From: Arcobacter arenosus
Lineage (GTDB): Bacteria; Campylobacterota; Campylobacteria; Campylobacterales; Arcobacteraceae
DNA: 64,000 bases
Assembly (NCBI RefSeq): GCF_005771535.1
Contig: NZ_VANU01000003.1
Location: 277,809-341,808, forward strand
Direction: 5' to 3'
In this document: in pieces, positions 9,025-16,011 of the stretch
Layout: every line of letters begins with the position of its first letter
How positions within the stretch are numbered: the stretch's first letter is position 1
Notes under the pieces: generated by a model
What the model saw: only the letters and a program-made list of their open reading frames with translations
What the model was told of the DNA's origin: nothing
The model's database searches: none
Position numbers and translations under genes: made by a program

Positions 9025-10965
9025 TTATCCTTCTAAAGCTTCTTTTATCTCTTTTTTTAGGTTTTCAACAACCTCTTCAATAGCTGTTCTCATCTTTGTA
9101 TCAGTTATATTTGCATCTAATAAATTATCTAGATTTTTTTCTCTTTCTCTAAAAAATTTCGCCACTGATTTACTTTTTTTATTATGGTTATACATTAAAA
9201 CACCAGATAAAATAAGTACGACTACAAGTTTTGTATGACCTAAAATTGCGGCATAATTTAATATCGTAAATCCTGCATAATCAGGCTCATTTATATTTGC
9301 TCCTGCAGCTATTAAAAGTCTTGCAATTTTATAATTACCTTTCCATTGTGTATGGTGTAAGGCAGTTCTTCCTTGCTTGTCTTTTATATCTAAGTTTACT
9401 TTTTTTGTAAGAAGCTTTTCCATAACCTCTAAATTGTTTGCAAAAGCAGTTTTATGGAAAATTGTTCGTCCCTCTTTATCAATTGTATTAACATCAATTC
9501 TAAATTTTAAAAGGAATACTAATTTCTCTAAGAAAACTTCTTTTTCTTTATTATTTTTAATTTCTAGCCCTTTATCAACTAAGTAAGATAAAGGTGTATT
9601 CATATCATTATCAACAATATTTAAATCAAGTCCAGCATTAACAAAAATCTTTATTAATTCTAAATTATCATAATCAAGTAAATCAAAGATAATTGTTTTT
9701 CCATCACTTCTTGGTTCATTGATTCTAGGTTTAAAAAGAAGCATTTTCTTTAAAAGTTGAAAATAATCATCTTTTAAGTCCAAATCAAAAAATCTTTTTG
9801 AGCTTGGTTTTTTATTGTTTTTTGTAATTAATACTGCTTCTGCTAAATCATCAATTATTGTTTTTTCATTAAAATCTCTATGGTCAATATCTGCACCTCG
9901 AGCAATTAAATGGTCTATCATATTCATATTTGATTGACCTTTTAAAACAGCATCAAAAATAACTGTACGACCCTCTTTATCTTGTGCATTTACATCGGCC
10001 CCAGATGCTATTAAAAAATCGATAGTGTCGTAGTTTTGCCTTTCAACTTCTTTGTAAAGAATCGTTTTCCCGTCAATATCAGTTCTATCAACTGCAAGTC
10101 CCATATCTATAAGTATTCCAGTTAATTTTAAATAATTTCTATCTGAACTTACTAATCTATATTTCCCTTCAACTTTTTCATCAGGTTTATTAACTATTGC
10201 AAGAAGTTTTAAAATCTCATCAAGTATCGTTTTTTCTGCATAATCTTTTATATTTAATTTTGCACCTTTTTCAATCAAAAGTTCAATAATTGGAAGATTA
10301 GTTGAACCTAAGATAACTGCATTAAATAAAGCTGTTTGACGCTTTTTATTCAAAATATTTACATCTATTCCATTTGAGATTAAAAATTTTGCTACTTCAG
10401 GATTCTCTTTTAAAACAGCATTAAATAAAACTGATTGACCATCATTATCAACAATATTTATATCATCAATATTATTTACAACTTCTCTTATAATATCAAT
10501 ATTTCCACCATCAACAGCATCAAAAAGTACTGTTCTACCGTAATGGTCTCTAATATTTAAATTTGGATTTTGTGTCATTAAAATTCTAAATGCTTTTTCG
10601 TTTTCTTCTAAGGCGGCATCATGTAAAACTGTTCTTCCTGAGGAATTTATATGATTTACAGAAGCACCATGCTCAAGTAAAAACCTTATCATCATTCCAT
10701 CAATTTTATCAACAGCTTCGCTTAAAACTGTTTTACCAAAATTATCCTCAGAATTAATATCTATACCGTTTCTGATTAAAAGTTTTATTGATTCTATTCT
10801 TCTTTTTGCAGACAATTCAAAGAGCATAGTTCGCCCTTTTGCATCTTTTCTGTTTATATTTACACCACTATCGATTAAAGCTTGTATTTTCTTTTCATCA
10901 ATATAGTTTTTAAGTAATTCTTTTTGTAAGGCTTCTGCACCATCAGTTTTAAACATTCCAAGCAT
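9025..10965 (-). CDS. Large ankyrin-repeat protein
   Basis: A protein of 646 residues made almost wholly of about 15 ankyrin-type repeats. Many carry an unusual core, D-x-x-G-R-T-x-L-F-x-A-V, in place of the usual G-x-T-P-L-H-x-A. Two inserts (about 245-270 and 385-410) break the regular spacing. The repeats end near residue 590 in a hydrophobic stretch (TKLVVVLILSGVLMYN), followed by a charged alpha-helical tail. There is no signal peptide, so it is probably cytoplasmic and protein-binding. It is the first gene of the glmU-coaBC-uppS run, with its own promoter at about 11.0 kb. The partner and function are unknown. Confidence 0.88.
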   Translation of the reverse strand: MLGMFKTDGAEALQKELLKNYIDEKKIQALIDSGVNINRKDAKGRTMLFELSAKRRIESIKLLIRNGIDINSEDNFGKTVLSEAVDKIDGMMIRFLLEHGASVNHINSSGRTVLHDAALEENEKAFRILMTQNPNLNIRDHYGRTVLFDAVDGGNIDIIREVVNNIDDINIVDNDGQSVLFNAVLKENPEVAKFLISNGIDVNILNKKRQTALFNAVILGSTNLPIIELLIEKGAKLNIKDYAEKTILDEILKLLAIVNKPDEKVEGKYRLVSSDRNYLKLTGILIDMGLAVDRTDIDGKTILYKEVERQNYDTIDFLIASGADVNAQDKEGRTVIFDAVLKGQSNMNMIDHLIARGADIDHRDFNEKTIIDDLAEAVLITKNNKKPSSKRFFDLDLKDDYFQLLKKMLLFKPRINEPRSDGKTIIFDLLDYDNLELIKIFVNAGLDLNIVDNDMNTPLSYLVDKGLEIKNNKEKEVFLEKLVFLLKFRIDVNTIDKEGRTIFHKTAFANNLEVMEKLLTKKVNLDIKDKQGRTALHHTQWKGNYKIARLLIAAGANINEPDYAGFTILNYAAILGHTKLVVVLILSGVLMYNHNKKSKSVAKFFREREKNLDNLLDANITDTKMRTAIEEVVENLKKEIKEALEG

Positions 10966-11000
10966 CTAATAATTCCTGTCAAAGTTGCGTAAAGTGATAG

Positions 11001-11009
11001 ATTATATCA
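11001..11009 (-). promoter_or_regulatory. Extended -10 promoter of the ankyrin-glmU operon
   Basis: The minus strand reads TGATATAAT, with a run of T just upstream, in the 53-base gap before the ankyrin gene. The T-rich block plus extended -10 matches the sigma-70 promoter style known in Campylobacterota. An AGGA site lies near 10975. Confidence 0.6.
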
Positions 11010-11018
11010 AAAAAAAAT

Positions 11019-12551
11019 TTAATAACGACTTCTTCCATTTCTTCTTATTGGTCTAGTATATTTTTTCTTAAATTCAGGCTCTTTTATCTTAAGATTTGAC
11101 TTCAATGTTTTTTCTATAAAACTATTAAAACTATTTCTTAAAATCACAGCTTTATCATAATCTGGAAAAATATCTGGGAATTTATATGATAACCATAAAT
11201 AAAGTGAGATTTTTTTAACTTCATCTTCTACTAATAATAAATCCTTTGCTGTTACTGCTTTTTTAGGTAAGGTAATTGATGGTTTGTATCTACAAATTTT
11301 ATTTCTTATAACAGAAGCAACATAGGCTTCATAAGCTTGTAAAATAATAGTTGATTTTGTTGTAATTGGTGCTTGAGCTAATAAATATTTATCTTCTAAA
11401 CTTAATTTTTCTCTTTTATCAATAATTGTTGCTGCTTCAAGCATAGATGAAATATTTGAAGCTATAAAAGGTCCATCAAAATTCATATTATCTTTAAAAT
11501 ATTTTAAAATTTTTGTTAGCGATTTTGTTTTAATATGTGACGCTAATTCTTCAAGTTGTTCACTACTCATTTTAACTTTATAAGGGGGTTTAATAGTTCT
11601 AATTGGTGAATTAAACTCCTCTTTTATATATTCTAAAACATCTCTTCTAGTTGCCCCTAGAAATCCTACTTCATGGTGTCCATATCTTCCCGCACGACCG
11701 GCAATTTGAACAATTTCATTAACACTTAGCTTTCTTCTGCTCACACCATCAAACTTAGTATCTGTTGTAAAAAGAATATTTTTAATAGGAAGATTTAATC
11801 CCATAGAGATTGCATCCGTTGCTATTAAGATATCACTTTGTTTTTCCCTAAAACGTCTTGCTTCATCACGTCTTACTTCAGGGGATAAATTTCCATAAAT
11901 CACTGAAACTCTATATTTTTTTTGTAACTTTTGTTTTAATTTTAAAACGTCACTTCTAGAAAAAGCAATTAAAGCAGTACCTGCTTCTAAGTGTTCTAAA
12001 GAGGTATGTCTTGCCATAACTTTTAAAGGAGTTTTTCTTTTATGTTTTACAACTTCAAGCTCTTCACCTAGGTATGCTGCTATTTTTGTAACTGCATCTA
12101 AAGCATTTACACTACCAGTCATAATAACAGTTTTTGCAGGACACCCAATAATTGCATTTACCCATGCCCAACCTCTATCTTCATCATCCAACATTTGAAC
12201 TTCATCAATAATAGCTGTATCAACATCTAAATTAAAATCTAACATCTCAATAGTTGAACATACATGAGCTGCATCTTCATCTATAATTTGCTCTTCACCG
12301 GTGATTAAAGTTGCTTCAATATTGTTTTGTTTTAAATCTTCATAACCTTCTAAAGCAAGAAGTCTAAGTGGAGCTAAATACAAACCACTATTTGCTTTTT
12401 TTAATTCACTCATTGCATTATAGGTTTTACCAGAGTTTGTTGGTCCTACAAAAAACTTTAGTTTTCTATTCATACTACGTGCTAGGGGAAAAAGTGATTT
12501 TAAATCACACTTTAAAAATGATTGTAATTGTTCTTGGAATGTTTCTTTCAT
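11019..12551 (-). CDS. Suv3-like ATP-dependent RNA helicase
   Basis: Superfamily 2 helicase of the Ski2-like/Suv3 group, best known from the mitochondrial RNA degradosome. Motif I is FVGPTNSGKTYNAM (residues 34-47), followed by YLAPLRLLALEGYE (Ia). Motif II is the DExQ-type box IIDEVQMLDDEDRGWAW, motif III is MTGSVNA, and the C-terminal RecA fold has RFREKQSDILIATDAISMGLNLP and QIAGRAGRYG. A Lys/Arg-rich tail ends the 510 residues. The first 25 residues are not clearly conserved, and ATG at 12473 is an alternative start. Neither start has a clear ribosome site. It probably unwinds structured RNA; the nuclease partner is unknown. Confidence 0.85.
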   Translation of the reverse strand: MKETFQEQLQSFLKCDLKSLFPLARSMNRKLKFFVGPTNSGKTYNAMSELKKANSGLYLAPLRLLALEGYEDLKQNNIEATLITGEEQIIDEDAAHVCSTIEMLDFNLDVDTAIIDEVQMLDDEDRGWAWVNAIIGCPAKTVIMTGSVNALDAVTKIAAYLGEELEVVKHKRKTPLKVMARHTSLEHLEAGTALIAFSRSDVLKLKQKLQKKYRVSVIYGNLSPEVRRDEARRFREKQSDILIATDAISMGLNLPIKNILFTTDTKFDGVSRRKLSVNEIVQIAGRAGRYGHHEVGFLGATRRDVLEYIKEEFNSPIRTIKPPYKVKMSSEQLEELASHIKTKSLTKILKYFKDNMNFDGPFIASNISSMLEAATIIDKREKLSLEDKYLLAQAPITTKSTIILQAYEAYVASVIRNKICRYKPSITLPKKAVTAKDLLLVEDEVKKISLYLWLSYKFPDIFPDYDKAVILRNSFNSFIEKTLKSNLKIKEPEFKKKYTRPIRRNGRSRY

Positions 12552-12557
12552 GGGCGT

Positions 12558-12563
12558 ATTATA
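12558..12563 (-). promoter_or_regulatory. -10 element of the helicase gene, possibly leaderless
   Basis: TATAAT on the minus strand ends only 6 bases before the helicase ATG. If it is used, transcription would begin at or next to the A of the start codon. Confidence 0.4.
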
Positions 12564-12573
12564 GTAAATAGAA

Positions 12574-12579
12574 TATAAT
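12574..12579 (+). promoter_or_regulatory. -10 element of trmA
   Basis: TATAAT on the plus strand in the 61-base divergent gap. It predicts a leader of about 35 bases to the trmA ATG at 12619, with AAGG at 12606-12609. Confidence 0.5.
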
Positions 12580-12618
12580 ATCTGTTTAAATAAAAAAACT
12601 ATTTTAAGGCACTTGATT

Positions 12619-13740
12619 ATGACATGCGAATATTTTGGTAAATGTGGTTCTTGTAAACTTTATGAAATGAACTATGAGCAACAACTTGAATACAAAATAA
12701 AAAGAGAAAAACAAAGATTTTCTAATTTTACAGATATAGAGTTTGATATTATAAGAAGTGAAGAGGAAAATTTTAGATATAGAGCAGAGTTTAGAATATG
12801 GAAAAACTTTGATGATGGTGATAATCCAACTATTTCTTATGCTATGACATCTTTTGAAAAAAACACTTTAGAGATAGATTCTTGCCAAATAGTTTCAAAA
12901 CAAATTCAAGAGCTTATGCCTGTATTACTTGAAAAGCTACAAAATGACGAAGAGTTTAGATTTAAATTATATGCAATTGAGTTTTTAAATTCAACAACAC
13001 AAGATATGCTTGTAACTTTAATTTATCACAAAAAGCTTGGGGAAAACTGGATTCAAAAAGCAAAAAATCTAGAAGAAGAATTAAATATAAAAATCATAGG
13101 AAGAAGTAGAAAACAAAAAGAGGTTTTAAGTGAAGACTTTATCAATGAAGAACTAAATATTGATGGAGAAAATTTTAAATTTCATTATAAAGAGGGTGGA
13201 TTTACTCAGCCAAATACAAAAGTAAATGTTAAGATGATTGAATGGGTTTTAAAACATCTAGAAAAATCTGACAAAGATTTATGTGAATTATATTGTGGAG
13301 GTGGGAACTTTACAATACCATTAAGTAAAAAATTTAATAAAGTTTTAGCAACAGAAATATCAAAAACATCTATCAATTCAGCTTTAGAAAATTGCAAGTT
13401 AAATAGTATAGAAAATATTGATTTTATTAGAATGAGTGCTGAAGAGTTTGTTGAAGCTTTAGAAGAAAAAAGAGAGTTTAGAAGATTAAAAGATGTTGAT
13501 TTAAAATCATATAACTTTGATACTATTTTTGTGGATCCTCCAAGAGCAGGTTTAGATGATACCACTAGAAATTTAGTAAAAGATTACGAAAAGATAATTT
13601 ATATATCTTGTAATCCAGAAACACTTCATAGAGATTTGCAGACTTTAACAAAAACTCATGAAATTAAAAATTTCGCACTTTTTGACCAATTTTCTTATAC
13701 TGAACATATAGAATCTGGAATAGTTTTACAAAAAGTATAA
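12619..13740 (+). CDS. trmA: TrmA-type tRNA (uracil-5-)-methyltransferase
   Basis: SAM-dependent RNA methyltransferase that makes 5-methyluridine, at U54 of tRNA in the TrmA family. The SAM motif is LCELYCGGGNFTIPL, the motif IV segment is FVDPPRAGLD, and the nucleophilic Cys is in YISCNPETLHRDL. The N-terminus has a Cys cluster (CEYFGKCGSC); E. coli TrmA has no iron-sulfur cluster, so RlmD-like binding there is only a possibility. I chose the ATG at 12619 over the TTG two codons earlier because AAGG lies 9 bases before it. The length, 373 residues, is close to TrmA. It is divergent from the helicase gene. Confidence 0.88.
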   Translation: MTCEYFGKCGSCKLYEMNYEQQLEYKIKREKQRFSNFTDIEFDIIRSEEENFRYRAEFRIWKNFDDGDNPTISYAMTSFEKNTLEIDSCQIVSKQIQELMPVLLEKLQNDEEFRFKLYAIEFLNSTTQDMLVTLIYHKKLGENWIQKAKNLEEELNIKIIGRSRKQKEVLSEDFINEELNIDGENFKFHYKEGGFTQPNTKVNVKMIEWVLKHLEKSDKDLCELYCGGGNFTIPLSKKFNKVLATEISKTSINSALENCKLNSIENIDFIRMSAEEFVEALEEKREFRRLKDVDLKSYNFDTIFVDPPRAGLDDTTRNLVKDYEKIIYISCNPETLHRDLQTLTKTHEIKNFALFDQFSYTEHIESGIVLQKV

Positions 13741-13777
13741 TTATTAAGAAAATATTAAGAAAAATATAAATAATTTT

Positions 13778-13786
13778 TGCTAAAAT
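13778..13786 (+). promoter_or_regulatory. Extended -10 promoter of the first flagellin gene
   Basis: TGCTAAAAT preceded by a T run, about 33 bases upstream of the ATG; the ribosome site AAAAGG is at 13807-13812. I see neither a FliA-type CGATAT nor a sigma-54 GG/GC pair in this gap. Confidence 0.5.
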
Positions 13787-13818
13787 ATGTACATATTAAA
13801 CACATGAAAAGGTAACTC

Positions 13819-15798
13819 ATGAAAATCAATACAAATGTGTCTTCTTTAAGCGCACAAGAAGCAAACAAAAACACGAATAACAACATTGCTAAATCTTTAG
13901 AGAAACTATCTACAGGTTTAAAAATCAACAAAGCTGCAGATGATGCATCTGGTTTAGCTATTGCTGATAAACTTAGAACTCAAGGTAACTCTATTGGTCA
14001 AGGTATCTCAAATGCTAACTCAGCAGTTGCATTAATCCAAATTGCTGATAAAGCTATGGCTGAGCAATCTAACATTTTAGATACAATCAAAACTAAACTT
14101 ATTCAAGCATCTACTTCTACTACTTCTGAAGATGGTAGAGAAGCTATTAGAAAAGATATCCAAAAACTTTTAGAGCAATTTGATAATATTGCTGGTCAAA
14201 CTAACTATAATGGTTTAAATCTTTTAAATGAAAAAGATAAAGAATTTGTTTTCCAAGTTGGAGAAGACTCATCTTTTGATATTGGTTTAAAAACTGAATT
14301 CGCTGTTAATACATCTGGTCTTGGTAGTGCTGGAAATGAAGGAACAACCACAGCAACAATTAAAACAAGTGCTGCTGCTGGTGTTACTTTAGAAGGAGAA
14401 TCGCCGAATGCTTCAATTACAGTAAACTCAACATCAGGAAATGCTACACTTACTGTTGCAGCAGCAGCATCTGCTTCTTCTACATCAGAAATGACTGTAA
14501 ATGTTTCTGCAAATGATGTTTCTAAAATAGGTCTTAGTAATTCTACAACTACAAGTTCAATAGTATTATCAACTGATGATGTTGAATTAGCTAAATTCTT
14601 AGATAAAGAAGCTGATAAATCAACTTCTGATGGATTAACAAAAATCTCAAGTGGTGTATATGAATTTAAATCTACTGCAGATGCTACAGAATCAACTATC
14701 ACATTTGAAAATAATGCATTAGTTGATATTAGCAGTTTAAAAGTTAGTAATCTATCTGCATTAACTACTGGTGGAGATATCTTCAAAGTTTATACTGACG
14801 AAGCTGTTACAGTTGAAAAACTTGGAGGTGGTAATGATATCACAGTAAATACTGGTTCTGCTATGGATGTAAAAATCAATGGTGACACATCAGAAGGTAT
14901 TGCTTATACAGCAGGAACTTATGCAATGCTTACAGAAGGTACAATTGCAGTTAGAGACAATTCTACTTCAGCAACACTTGATGTTGTAGCTATTAACTCT
15001 GTTGAGGCAACTACTACTTCAGAAGTAGCTATTAACTCATTTACTGCTACATCTGATGCAAGTGTAAAATCTATTTCATTAAGAAACACTGGTGCTGAAG
15101 CAAGTGTTATTATATCTACTACAGATGGTACTACAGCTCAAGCTTTAAGAGATGCTGGTCTTAATGAAAATGCAGATGGTACATTTACTTGGGCTACATC
15201 AGGGGTTGATGATACAGCAACTTTAGATTTTGGAACAGATGGAATTGATATTGGAAATATTAGTTTCTCAGATGTTGATAAAAACACTACTTCTAATGAT
15301 GTTATCTTTATTGAAACATCAGGTACAGTTACAATCTCTAATGATAAAGCAGAAGGAACAGACTCTGATTATGGTCATATAAGTGTATCTTTAACTACTT
15401 CTGAAACAGCTGCTGCTTTTGAAACTGCTGGTGTTGGATTTGGAGAAGTTAGTTCAGGTATGGCATTTAAAAACCTTGAAGGACTATCAGTTTTAGGAGA
15501 AGGTGACTTAACTTCTGATACTGCTAATTTATATATGAGTGTTGTTGATGATGCATTAACTCAACTTAACTCTGTTAGATCTGACTTTGGTGCTACTCAA
15601 AACCAATTAGACTCTGCTATTAGAAATATGATGACAGTGCAAACTAATATTAAAGCAGCGGAATCTGTAATTAGAGATGTTGACTATGCAGAAGAATCAG
15701 CGAACTTCAATAAACAAAATATTATTTCACAAGCTGGGTCTTATGCTATGTCTCAAGCTAATCAAGTACAACAGAACGTTCTTAGATTACTTCAATAA
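13819..15798 (+). CDS. flaA: Flagellin, first tandem copy
   Basis: Structural subunit of the flagellar filament, 659 residues. The N-terminal D0/D1 region (about 1-150) has the family pattern INTNVSSLSAQ, LEKLSTGLKIN and DDASGLAIADKLR. The C-terminal D1/D0 region (about 575-659) ends in NVLRLLQ. The central 420 residues are Ser/Thr-, Ala- and Val-rich, hydrophilic and Cys-poor, as expected of surface domains and of a protein that is O-glycosylated. This is larger than common flagellins of 400-580 residues. The strong ribosome site AAAAGG fixes the start. A terminator follows. Neighbouring Maf and the nonulosonate locus suggest glycosylation of these Ser/Thr residues. Confidence 0.95.
   Translation: MKINTNVSSLSAQEANKNTNNNIAKSLEKLSTGLKINKAADDASGLAIADKLRTQGNSIGQGISNANSAVALIQIADKAMAEQSNILDTIKTKLIQASTSTTSEDGREAIRKDIQKLLEQFDNIAGQTNYNGLNLLNEKDKEFVFQVGEDSSFDIGLKTEFAVNTSGLGSAGNEGTTTATIKTSAAAGVTLEGESPNASITVNSTSGNATLTVAAAASASSTSEMTVNVSANDVSKIGLSNSTTTSSIVLSTDDVELAKFLDKEADKSTSDGLTKISSGVYEFKSTADATESTITFENNALVDISSLKVSNLSALTTGGDIFKVYTDEAVTVEKLGGGNDITVNTGSAMDVKINGDTSEGIAYTAGTYAMLTEGTIAVRDNSTSATLDVVAINSVEATTTSEVAINSFTATSDASVKSISLRNTGAEASVIISTTDGTTAQALRDAGLNENADGTFTWATSGVDDTATLDFGTDGIDIGNISFSDVDKNTTSNDVIFIETSGTVTISNDKAEGTDSDYGHISVSLTTSETAAAFETAGVGFGEVSSGMAFKNLEGLSVLGEGDLTSDTANLYMSVVDDALTQLNSVRSDFGATQNQLDSAIRNMMTVQTNIKAAESVIRDVDYAEESANFNKQNIISQAGSYAMSQANQVQQNVLRLLQ
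13828..14159 (+). repeat. 332-base identical block shared by the two flagellin genes (copy 1)
   Basis: Read side by side, this block and 16021-16352 show no mismatch, including at synonymous positions. The first differences outside it are at bases 13827 and 14160. It encodes most of the D0/D1 N-terminal domain. Confidence 0.85.
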
Positions 15799-15811
15799 AA
15801 TTAATCTATCT

Positions 15812-15840
15812 AAAAGCCTAGTTAATTCTAGGCTTTTTTA
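15812..15840 (+). terminator. Rho-independent terminator of the first flagellin gene
   Basis: A perfect 10-base stem (AAAAGCCTAG pairing with CTAGGCTTTT) with a 6-base loop, ending in a T run, 14 bases after the stop codon. Confidence 0.9.
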
Positions 15841-16011
15841 TTTGCCTGCTTATATTTAATCTAACTTTAAGAATTGGTATGTGATAATTTCATTATAAGT
15901 ATATAGGGATCAATTGATTCCAAAGAGACTTTTTCTCTATGCTTGGTAACACAAGAATGTTTTAGGCTGTGAAACTATTCACTATGTGTCATAATATTGA
16001 AAGGATTTATT
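15841..16011 (+). promoter_or_regulatory. Promoter and long leader of the second flagellin gene
   Basis: An extended -10, TGTGATAAT, lies at 15880-15888 and would give a leader of roughly 115 bases. The leader can form small hairpins: a bulged stem at about 15908-15922 (GGATCAA/TTGATTCC), AGAGA/TCTCT near 15925-15940 and GTGAA/TTCAC at 15969-15982. The ribosome site GAAAGGA is at 15999-16005. A weaker TGTCATAAT at 15987-15995 is too close to the start to be the main promoter. The first flagellin gene has no such leader. Confidence 0.4.

Noticed and set aside
13206-13565. Antisense frame of 119 codons inside trmA
   Set aside because: Overlaps the conserved catalytic region of trmA and shows no family features or ribosome site.
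14205-14786. Open frame of 193 codons antisense to the first flagellin, and its twin at 16398-16985
   Set aside because: Both mirror the Ser/Thr codon bias of the flagellin strand, have no ribosome site and resemble no family; they are duplicates only because the flagellins are.
15870-15960. Possible sigma-54 site (TTGGTA and TTTCA) upstream of the second flagellin
   Set aside because: The GG and GC elements do not fall at the required spacing and the second element lacks GC.
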